NCBI GenBank assembly: GCA_045124055.1
Contig: JBGVKZ010000011.1
Span: 1 to 64,000, forward strand
Reading direction: 5' to 3'
Length of the DNA: 64,000 bases
Source of the DNA: CALZKI01 sp045124055
Lineage (GTDB): Bacteria > Bacillota > Clostridia > Lachnospirales > Lachnospiraceae
Shown here one piece after another: positions 57,095-64,000 of the stretch. The notes beneath the pieces were generated by a model that saw only the letters and a list, made by a program, of their open reading frames with translations, was not told where the DNA came from and did no database searches. Position numbers and translations under genes: made by a program. Position 1 is the first letter of the stretch, and every line of letters begins with the position of its first letter.

Positions 57095-58573
57095 ATGAAG
57101 AAAGAAAACGTACAATCTATAATAGTGAATATCGTGTATCTTGTTGCCTTAACTGTGGTCATTCTTCCACTTTTAATGTTGGCTCATTATAGTGTGCCGG
57201 TGGCAGATGACTGGGTATATGGCGGATATGCCAAGGAAATTTTGGAAAACGGTGGAAATATATTTGATGTAATCATCAATGCTTTTCGATTAGCGTATGA
57301 CAACTATTTTTCTTGGGAAGGAAGATTTTCCTGTGTGTTGATGGCAGCATTACAACCGAGTGCTTTATTTGGAAATAATTTCTACTTCCTTACCACTTAT
57401 GTTATACTGGGTGGACTTGTATTCGGCGAGTGCTATTTTGCCTTTCATTTCTTAAGGGGAAAGGAGAAAAAGGCTAACAAATGGCTGATTTTTCCAATAA
57501 TTGCCCCGGTATTGATTATGCAAATACTCTATATACCATATGCAGAGGAGTCTTTGTATTGGTATACTGGCGGAATTAATTATATGTTCAGTTTTGCTAT
57601 GTCGCTTGTGCTTGTTGCATTGTATTGTAAAGTAGCAAAAAACACATACGGAAAAGTGAAAAGAGTTTTTGTATATGGTTTTACAGGAATTTTTGCGTTG
57701 TGGATTGGTGGCAATAATTTTGGCACAAGTTTATCTATCTTTTTGTTGATATTTTTCATAATGATTTACTTCTTTGTTACAGATAAAAAAGCTTTTTATA
57801 AAAGCTTCTGGTTAAATATTGTGACATTAGTTGGTCTTATAATGACTATTTTAGCACCGGCAAATCGTATCAGAATGGAAACGAATTTTGGTGGAGAAAT
57901 GGTATATGGACCTTTGGAAGCGGTTTGGCAATCGTTATATCGTTCGCTACAAAATGTGGTTTCGTGGACGACACTGCCGGTAATGATTCTGATGTTATTG
58001 ATACTGCCATTTGTGTGGCGTGTGGTAAAAAATATGGATTTTTCCTTTAAATTACCGGGCGTATTTACTATTTTAACTTTTGGAGTATATGCGTCCCAGT
58101 CCACAGCAACGCTATATACGGGCGGTACTACCGGAACCTTGCGAGCTGCTAATGTGCTTTACGTCTCTTATTTTGTATGGCTGATAGCGAATATGTGCTA
58201 TTGGATTGGCTGGATAGCAAAAAAAGAGTGGATAAAAAGAAAAATAAGTGGCAAATGGCTTCTTGGGTATCTGGCAATCGTCGGAGTGTTGCTTGTTTCG
58301 GTTATTTACGCCAAAGATTTGGAGAGACTTACCGGCTTTTTGGCATACCGAAATATGAGACAAGGTTTGGCTCAACAATATAAGGCGGAATGGGAAGAAA
58401 GATTTGTTGTTTTGGAAGATGAAACGATTTCGAATCCGGAATTCAAAGCACTTTCCGTGCAGCCGCAAATGCTTTTCCTTGTAGATTTCTACGGAGAAGA
58501 CGATGAAAGAAACTGGGTAAATTCAGTTTGTGCCACTTATTACGGAAAAGAAAGCATTCGACTAATTGAATAA
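57095..58573 (+). CDS. DUF6056-like GT-C-type membrane protein
   Basis: 492-residue protein with about ten to eleven transmembrane helices. After the first helix the loop holds VPVADDWVYGGYAKEIL, with the acidic DD pair typical of lipid-linked GT-C glycosyltransferases; a second signature is YAEESLYWYTGGINYMF, typical of DUF6056 proteins. It may transfer a sugar to a surface polymer. The ribosome site before 57095 is weak. It ends in a strong terminator. Confidence 0.72.
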   Translation: MKKENVQSIIVNIVYLVALTVVILPLLMLAHYSVPVADDWVYGGYAKEILENGGNIFDVIINAFRLAYDNYFSWEGRFSCVLMAALQPSALFGNNFYFLTTYVILGGLVFGECYFAFHFLRGKEKKANKWLIFPIIAPVLIMQILYIPYAEESLYWYTGGINYMFSFAMSLVLVALYCKVAKNTYGKVKRVFVYGFTGIFALWIGGNNFGTSLSIFLLIFFIMIYFFVTDKKAFYKSFWLNIVTLVGLIMTILAPANRIRMETNFGGEMVYGPLEAVWQSLYRSLQNVVSWTTLPVMILMLLILPFVWRVVKNMDFSFKLPGVFTILTFGVYASQSTATLYTGGTTGTLRAANVLYVSYFVWLIANMCYWIGWIAKKEWIKRKISGKWLLGYLAIVGVLLVSVIYAKDLERLTGFLAYRNMRQGLAQQYKAEWEERFVVLEDETISNPEFKALSVQPQMLFLVDFYGEDDERNWVNSVCATYYGKESIRLIE

Positions 58574-58584
58574 CCTAAAAAGGC

Positions 58585-58622
58585 AGGGTGAAAAAACATA
58601 GTTTTTTCACCCTATTTTTTGA
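58585..58622 (+). terminator. Terminator after the GT-C-like gene
   Basis: 13-bp perfect stem AGGGTGAAAAAAC/GTTTTTTCACCCT, 3-nt ATA loop, then A-T6. Confidence 0.9.
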
Positions 58623-58654
58623 ACGCTATGCCCTTTCTTTAGGGGGAAATATTT

Positions 58655-58683
58655 TTGACTACATACATGAATAGTGCTATAAT
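58655..58683 (+). promoter_or_regulatory. Promoter of the exopolysaccharide cluster
   Basis: TTGACT (58655-58660), 17-nt spacer, perfect TATAAT (58678-58683), about 60 bp before the first start. Confidence 0.85.
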
Positions 58684-58746
58684 ATATGAGTGAAATTTTG
58701 CTTATGTGTAGCAAAAGAACTGGGCATAATGAGGAAAGAAGATATT

Positions 58747-59334
58747 ATGAAAAGAATTTTAGATTTCATTATAAGCGTTATAGGACTTATTATATTATCT
58801 CCCATATTTTTGATATTAGTGATTTGGATAAAACTGGATTCAAAAGGCCCTGTTTTATTTAAACAAAAAAGAGTAGGGATTCATAAAACCCACTTTTACA
58901 TTTTGAAATTTAGAACGATGAAAATAGATACACCGAAAGATACGCCGACGCATCTTTTGAAAAATCCGGAACAATACATTACAAGAGCCGGAAAATTTTT
59001 AAGAAAAACAAGTCTTGATGAATTGCCACAGATTATCAATATTATCAAAGGTGATATGGCGATAGTAGGTCCTCGTCCAGCCCTTTGGAACCAATATGAT
59101 TTGATTGAAGAACGTGATAAATATGGGGCAAATGACATTAGACCCGGACTTACCGGTTGGGCACAGGTGAATGGCAGAGACGAATTGGAGATTCCGGTAA
59201 AAGCGGCATTGGACGGCGAATACGTTCAAAAAATGGGTTTTAAAATGGATATGAAATGTATTTTCAAAACTGTGGTACAGATTTTTACTCACGAAGGCGT
59301 GGTAGAAGGCGGCACAGGAAATATGAAAAAGTAG
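58747..59334 (+). CDS. Polysaccharide priming glycosyl-1-phosphate transferase
   Basis: 195-residue member of the bacterial sugar transferase family (WcaJ/PglC type). One N-terminal membrane helix, then LFKQKRVGIHKTHFYILKFRTMKID, the catalytic DE-type motif in SLDELPQIINIIKGDMAIVGPRP, and DIRPGLTGWAQVNGRD. It starts repeat-unit synthesis by moving a sugar phosphate to undecaprenyl phosphate. The short form without the N-terminal helical domain is of PglC length. GAGGAAAG precedes ATG 58747. Confidence 0.94.
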   Translation: MKRILDFIISVIGLIILSPIFLILVIWIKLDSKGPVLFKQKRVGIHKTHFYILKFRTMKIDTPKDTPTHLLKNPEQYITRAGKFLRKTSLDELPQIINIIKGDMAIVGPRPALWNQYDLIEERDKYGANDIRPGLTGWAQVNGRDELEIPVKAALDGEYVQKMGFKMDMKCIFKTVVQIFTHEGVVEGGTGNMKK

Positions 59335-59361
59335 CAGAAAACAGGCTAGAAGGGGGACATA

Positions 59362-61047
59362 ATGTCACTTCAAAAGAAAGAAAAAGCGTGGAACAAAAAA
59401 ATCTTATATACGTTATGCTTTGTTGCCATTTCTTTCATTGAGATTATTCGCAACTGTCAGTTTGTGGAAATGGAAGTGCCAACGGGAGTGATTAGACTTT
59501 CCGAAGTTCTTGGTGGCTTAAATATGCAGGATTTATGGTACATAGTTTCGAATTGTACCGGACTTGTGATGATGGTCATTATTTTTAGTGCATATAAGCT
59601 AAAAAATTTCTGTACCATAGCCAATGGTATGTGGACGGCGTTATGTGTCGTGGTTATGGTATATTTACCTTATCACAACCAATCCTCGGGTGCCAAATAT
59701 CATTTGTGGCAGGTGGAAGTGGCAGTTCTGAATGTATGGTGGCTCTTTATCATTATAAAACACCTGATGTTTAGAATGATGAAGGAAAAAAGCTTGAAAA
59801 TTAAGTGGACAACCCAGGATATTTTGTGGGCTTTGATGACTTTATGTATGGTGCTGTCTGTTAATGAAAATAAAGTGTGGCCGGTTTGGTATCTTTTGAT
59901 GTTTGGCGTATTTTATTTGACAGAGTATTCAAAAGAGGATAAAGAAAGCCTTTATACCGGTATGATAGATGGAAGTATTCTATCTTTTTGTATCGTTCAG
60001 ATGGGGGCATTTTTCTTAAGACCTTACGACGAACTTCGTTATACAGGGATTCATTATAACAGCAATATGGCAGGACTTTATTACCTGACAATCTATATGA
60101 TGTGTCTTTATAAATTACACCTTTTGCAGATAAAAAAGGAAAAGAGGGGCAAAAAGGTTTTCTATTTGCTACTAGCGGGTGTTACCCTGTCTTTACAGTT
60201 TATGACAATGTGTAGAACTGCCTGGATTTGTTCCGTGGTTGTTACTATTTTTTATGGAATATTTGTTATGCGAAAAAGCTGGGAACAACAGTTCCACCAA
60301 ATTCTATTAAGAGGTGTGTTCCTTGTGTTTAGTATGGCACTGACCTTCGTACCAGTGTTTATGGCGGCAAGGTGGCTGTCAACGACTTTGCCTATTCGAG
60401 TGTGGTATGGCGGAGAATGGGGGTCGAAGACCAAAATTACGATGAGTGATGCAGCGGATTCCGAAAAATATACGGAAATAGATGAGCTCCTTAACGAAGT
60501 TTTTGGACGACTTCAAATCGGGGGATTTCTTTCCAAAATAGAGAATCCCTTTGTGTTAAAAGCCTATGCTCAGGAAATCGAGGAAACATATGATCGAGTA
60601 GAATTGGTAGAACCAGACTGGATAACAGACCAGGGCTTAAGAGAACGTATTTCTATTTACAAAGCTTATTGGGACGATTTGACTTTAGTCGGAAATAGTA
60701 GTGAAAGTGGATTTTACTATTTGGGTGAAGGAAATTACCATTCTTGGCATGCACAAAATTTGTGGCTGCAGATAGCCTATTACTATGGTGTACCAGCGGG
60801 TATTATGCTGATTTTGCTCACCCTGACTTTACTGGTCTATGGGTATCGTTTAATGATGAAAAATAAGGAGAATCCATACGCCATAATCCCTTTCTTTATG
60901 AGCATAGTCTTTTTTGGATTTGGCACAATGGAAGTGGTTTGGAACTTAGGGCAGATGATTTTGTTTTTAATATTCTTTGTTCAGAAGCCTTGGGGAAATA
61001 TACAATTAGTAGAGGAAAAGAGTTTAGAAAGTGAAAAAAACAACTAA
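59362..61047 (+). CDS. O-antigen ligase/polymerase-like membrane protein
   Basis: 561-residue polytopic protein with about eleven helices. A large extracytoplasmic loop (about 330-460) contains charged residues and WGSKTKITMSD, and the last third has the NYHSWHAQNLWLQIAYYYGVPAG segment typical of the Wzy_C/O-antigen ligase family (His in a periplasmic helix end). AGAAGGGGG site. It overlaps the next gene by 17 bp. Either repeat-unit polymerase or ligase. Confidence 0.85.
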   Translation: MSLQKKEKAWNKKILYTLCFVAISFIEIIRNCQFVEMEVPTGVIRLSEVLGGLNMQDLWYIVSNCTGLVMMVIIFSAYKLKNFCTIANGMWTALCVVVMVYLPYHNQSSGAKYHLWQVEVAVLNVWWLFIIIKHLMFRMMKEKSLKIKWTTQDILWALMTLCMVLSVNENKVWPVWYLLMFGVFYLTEYSKEDKESLYTGMIDGSILSFCIVQMGAFFLRPYDELRYTGIHYNSNMAGLYYLTIYMMCLYKLHLLQIKKEKRGKKVFYLLLAGVTLSLQFMTMCRTAWICSVVVTIFYGIFVMRKSWEQQFHQILLRGVFLVFSMALTFVPVFMAARWLSTTLPIRVWYGGEWGSKTKITMSDAADSEKYTEIDELLNEVFGRLQIGGFLSKIENPFVLKAYAQEIEETYDRVELVEPDWITDQGLRERISIYKAYWDDLTLVGNSSESGFYYLGEGNYHSWHAQNLWLQIAYYYGVPAGIMLILLTLTLLVYGYRLMMKNKENPYAIIPFFMSIVFFGFGTMEVVWNLGQMILFLIFFVQKPWGNIQLVEEKSLESEKNN

Positions 61048-62905
61048 TTTTTTGAAAATTCCTGTAAACAGAAGAATCATTCTTCTCATATTGGATATTC
61101 TTGCAATTTTAGTAGCATCATTTATGGCAATTTTCTTGCGTTTTGAATTCAAATTTAATGATATTCCACGCAATTTTTTAGACTGTTATATCAATATTTT
61201 GCCATTCACCATTTTACTGACGCTGGTATTCTTTTTGGTGTGGAAATTGTATAGAAGCGTCTGGCGTTATGCCAGTGCAACCGAAATGATAAATATTGCT
61301 ATGGCAACGACTTGTTCCGCTATCGCTCAGACAATTTTTTGTTATACGACTAATAACCTGATGCCAAGAAGCTATTATGTATTATATTGGTTTTTCCTTT
61401 TTATGTTAACTTGCGGCATTCGATTCAGTTATAGAATCCTTCGTATTTTCAATATGAAAAGAAATAATATCTTAGGTGATATTCCGAAAACCAACGTTAT
61501 GGTAATTGGTGCAGGGGCAGCGGGAAATGCCATTTTAAAGGAAATAGAGAGCAGCCAGTTTATTCATCAAAAAGTAAAATGTATCATTGACGATGGAGCT
61601 GGTTGTCATGGAAAGTTTCTTCGCGGCGTTCCAATCGTAGGCGGTAGAGAGAAGATTGCAGATGCAGTTCGCATTTATGGAATTGATGAAATTATTTTTG
61701 CAATTCCTTCAGCCAGTATGCAGGTTAGAAAGGAAATTCTTGAAATTTGTAAGGAAACAGGCTGTAAACTACGAGCTTTACCGGGTATATATCAGCTCAT
61801 CAACGGGGAAGTATCCGTTGCCAAGTTGCGTGATGTTGAAATTGAGGATTTATTAGGTAGAGAACCTATTAAAATCAATATAGATGAGATTATCGGTTAT
61901 GTAAGCGGTAAAGTTATTATGGTCACAGGTGGTGGCGGTTCTATTGGTAGTGAACTTTGCCGTCAGATAGCGGCTCATAATCCAAAACAGCTTATTATTG
62001 TAGACATTTATGAAAATAACGCGTATGAAATTCAACAGGAATTAAAGCATAAATTTCCAAAACTTGACTTGGTAGTTTTAATCGCATCAGTTAGAAATAC
62101 CAATCGAATGAACAATATTTTTGAAACATATAGACCAAACATTGTTTATCACGCAGCAGCTCATAAGCATGTACCACTGATGGAGGAAAGTCCAAATGAA
62201 GCGGTAAAAAATAATGTGTTTGGTACTTATAAAATTGCCCAGGCGGCAGCCCAATATGGTGTAGATAAATTTGTATTGATTTCCACAGATAAAGCGGTAA
62301 ATCCAACAAATGTTATGGGAGCAACCAAGCGAATTTGTGAAATGATTGTGCAAATGATGAATGAACAGTCAAAAACCAATTTTGTAGCAGTTCGATTCGG
62401 CAATGTACTAGGAAGTAATGGTAGCGTGATTCCACTTTTTAAAAAGCAAATAGCAGAGGGGGGACCTGTTACCGTAACTCACCCGGATATTATTCGCTAT
62501 TTTATGACGATTCCAGAGGCGGTTTCCCTGGTACTTCAGGCAGGTGCTTATGCAAAGGGCGGAGAAATCTTTGTTTTGGATATGGGAGAGCCTGTTAAAA
62601 TTGTGGATTTGGCCAAGAACCTGATTAAATTATCCGGTTACAAGGTGGGGGAAGATATTGAAATTGAATTTACAGGTCTTCGTCCAGGAGAAAAAATGTA
62701 TGAAGAACTTCTGATGAACGAAGAAGGTTTAAAAAAGACAGAAAACAAGATGATTTTTATTGGAAAACCACTGGAATTTGATACCGAAGAACTGAAAAAA
62801 CAGTTGGAAGATTTAAAGCAGCAGGCGGTGAATGAAAGTGCAGACATCCGCGGAGCAATTAAAGAAATCGTACCAACTTATCAAATGGTGGAAAAAAAGA
62901 AATAA
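61031..62905 (+). CDS. CapD/WbpM-type UDP-sugar 4,6-dehydratase
   Basis: 624-residue membrane protein: four N-terminal transmembrane helices (about 15-135), a CoA-binding-like Rossmann domain (about 150-280, NVMVIGAGAAGNAIL), and an extended SDR domain (about 295-590). The NAD site is VTGGGGSIGSELCRQ, with catalytic STDKAVNPTNVMGATKR in which Met replaces the usual Tyr, as in the WbpM/PglF group. It makes a 4-keto-6-deoxy sugar nucleotide. Start is a GTG overlapping the preceding gene; the upstream site is weak. Confidence 0.93.
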   Translation: MKKTTNFLKIPVNRRIILLILDILAILVASFMAIFLRFEFKFNDIPRNFLDCYINILPFTILLTLVFFLVWKLYRSVWRYASATEMINIAMATTCSAIAQTIFCYTTNNLMPRSYYVLYWFFLFMLTCGIRFSYRILRIFNMKRNNILGDIPKTNVMVIGAGAAGNAILKEIESSQFIHQKVKCIIDDGAGCHGKFLRGVPIVGGREKIADAVRIYGIDEIIFAIPSASMQVRKEILEICKETGCKLRALPGIYQLINGEVSVAKLRDVEIEDLLGREPIKINIDEIIGYVSGKVIMVTGGGGSIGSELCRQIAAHNPKQLIIVDIYENNAYEIQQELKHKFPKLDLVVLIASVRNTNRMNNIFETYRPNIVYHAAAHKHVPLMEESPNEAVKNNVFGTYKIAQAAAQYGVDKFVLISTDKAVNPTNVMGATKRICEMIVQMMNEQSKTNFVAVRFGNVLGSNGSVIPLFKKQIAEGGPVTVTHPDIIRYFMTIPEAVSLVLQAGAYAKGGEIFVLDMGEPVKIVDLAKNLIKLSGYKVGEDIEIEFTGLRPGEKMYEELLMNEEGLKKTENKMIFIGKPLEFDTEELKKQLEDLKQQAVNESADIRGAIKEIVPTYQMVEKKK

Positions 62906-62931
62906 ACAGAGCAGTTGGAATGGGGCAGAGG

Positions 62932-64000
62932 ATGAAAAAACACATATTAGTGATTTCTCAATATTTCTATCCGGAAAATTTTCGTATCAATGATATTTGT
63001 GCAGAGTGGGTAAAAAGGGGATATGAAGTAACTGTAATTACAGGGATTCCCAATTATCCAAAAGGAAAGTTTTTCAAAGGATATGGATTATTTCAAAAAA
63101 GAAAAGAAGAATACGAAGGTGTTCATATTATCCGTATACCGATTATTTCCAGAGGAAAAGGGTCTATTCGCTTAATTTTAAATTATTTTTCGTATGTCTT
63201 TTCCGGTTTTTTTTGGAAGCTGTTTACAAGAATAAAAGCAGATAAGGTATTTATTTTTCAGCTATCGCCTATGACTCAGGCATTAGTCGGAGTATGGTAT
63301 GCAAAAAAGCGAAAAATACCTTGCACGATTTATGTGCAGGATTTATGGCCTGAAAATGTCGAGGCAGTTACAGGAATTCACAATAAATCCATTATAAATG
63401 GCATCAATAAAATGGTGAATTATGTTTATGCAAATTGTCAGCAAATATTAGCTACTTCCCCATCTTTTGTGAAAAGACTTGAAGAAAGAACTTCTGTATA
63501 TGATAAAGAGGGAAACAGTAAGGTAAAATATTGGCCACAATATGCAGAAGAATTTTATAAACCAGCATTGAAAGAGGCTTTGGGTGATTTAGAGATATCG
63601 AATACATTTCGTATCGTTTTTACCGGTAATATTGGGTACGCTCAGGGACTTGATATTTTACCTAAGACAGCCAGCCTTTTAAAAGCAAAAGGGATAGTAT
63701 GTGAATTTGTCATCATTGGAGATGGCAGATACCGGGAAGAACTGGAAAAAGAGATTGAACGTGAAAAGGTTCAAGATATGTTCTCACTACTAGGAAGAAA
63801 AAATCCGGAAGAAATTCCTTCTTATTTAGCACTTTGTGATGCTGCCTTTATCTCCTTTGCGGACAGCCCATTGTTTGAGATGACTATTCCGGCAAAGCTA
63901 CAGTCTTATATAGCCTGCGGTATGCCGATTATTGCATCTGCCAATGGAGAAACCAAGCGTGTAGTAGAGGAAGCAAAATGTGGCTTTTGTGCGAAAATTG
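62932..64000 (+). CDS. WbuB-like glycosyltransferase, partial (runs off the window)
   Basis: Open frame from ATG 62932 (GGGGCAGAGG upstream) to the window end, at least 356 residues, no stop. It begins MKKHILVISQYFYPENFRIN, typical of GT4-family WbuB proteins, with ITGIPNYPKGK, YVQDLWPENVEAVTG and FTGNIGYAQGLDIL. The C-terminal ESP-type substrate site is reached near PLFEMTIPAKLQSYIACG. It transfers an amino-sugar residue in the exopolysaccharide or O-antigen repeat unit. Confidence 0.92.
   Translation, partial: MKKHILVISQYFYPENFRINDICAEWVKRGYEVTVITGIPNYPKGKFFKGYGLFQKRKEEYEGVHIIRIPIISRGKGSIRLILNYFSYVFSGFFWKLFTRIKADKVFIFQLSPMTQALVGVWYAKKRKIPCTIYVQDLWPENVEAVTGIHNKSIINGINKMVNYVYANCQQILATSPSFVKRLEERTSVYDKEGNSKVKYWPQYAEEFYKPALKEALGDLEISNTFRIVFTGNIGYAQGLDILPKTASLLKAKGIVCEFVIIGDGRYREELEKEIEREKVQDMFSLLGRKNPEEIPSYLALCDAAFISFADSPLFEMTIPAKLQSYIACGMPIIASANGETKRVVEEAKCGFCAKI

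Overview
The window looks like a chromosomal segment of an anaerobic, low-GC, spore-related Firmicute, most likely a member of the Lachnospiraceae or a close clostridial relative. This rests on the low-GC coding style, strong AGGAGG ribosome sites, pyruvate formate-lyase metabolism, the GlgC/GlgD pair, cwlD and spoVG, a predicted Na+-type F-ATPase c subunit, MecA, QueT, and a ZTP riboswitch over a PurO-type IMP cyclohydrolase. No rRNA, tRNA, insertion sequence or CRISPR array was seen.

Layout. 1-2.7 kb is an accessory island: a broken 3' coding fragment, two tandem membrane-protein paralogues whose 3' halves are nearly identical, and two small proteins resembling the DUF5085 family linked to type VII/LXG secretion. 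2.7-8.2 kb is fermentative metabolism: ferredoxin, pflA, a lipid-type glycosyltransferase, and a pyruvate formate-lyase whose catalytic core and glycyl-radical domain are separate genes with a third Cys-tailed gene between them, then a divergent DUF1858 protein. 8.2-11.8 kb holds an esterase lipoprotein, small membrane and helical proteins, mecA and a possible structured RNA. 11.9-18.3 kb carries cell-wall hydrolases (GH18, CwlD, SleB-like), Sua5, RpiB, dCMP deaminase and a DUF402 protein. 18.5-25.7 kb is the complete F-ATPase operon. 25.7-34.5 kb is a MoxR/DUF58 module, a methyltransferase and two surface or membrane proteins.

34.5-40.1 kb (minus strand) has queT under a probable preQ1 riboswitch, a dnaD-dnaI-like-prs operon preceded by tandem DnaA-box-like 9-mers, and murC. 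40.3-48.2 kb has glgC-glgD-spoVG, pth-mfd and an amidohydrolase. 48.2-52.5 kb has a cysteine-synthase-like enzyme, an Rpn-type PD-(D/E)XK protein with an internal 24-bp repeat, a PfkB kinase and an AlaX-like editing protein. 52.5-54.6 kb is a two-gene replacement of PurH under a ZTP riboswitch. 54.8-58.6 kb has an OPT transporter, a PqqD-like protein and a GT-C-like membrane protein. 58.7 kb to the end begins an exopolysaccharide cluster (priming transferase, ligase/polymerase, CapD-type dehydratase, WbuB-like glycosyltransferase) that leaves the window.

Most interesting: the exactly modular split of pyruvate formate-lyase plus its Cys-tailed partial paralogue; the tandem DnaA-type 9-mers upstream of the replication-gene operon; the mosaic tandem duplication in the DUF5085-like island; and a promoter-led, hairpin-rich non-coding stretch at 11.2 kb. 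Start sites were chosen by ribosome-binding site and family alignment from memory; nothing was searched against a database.
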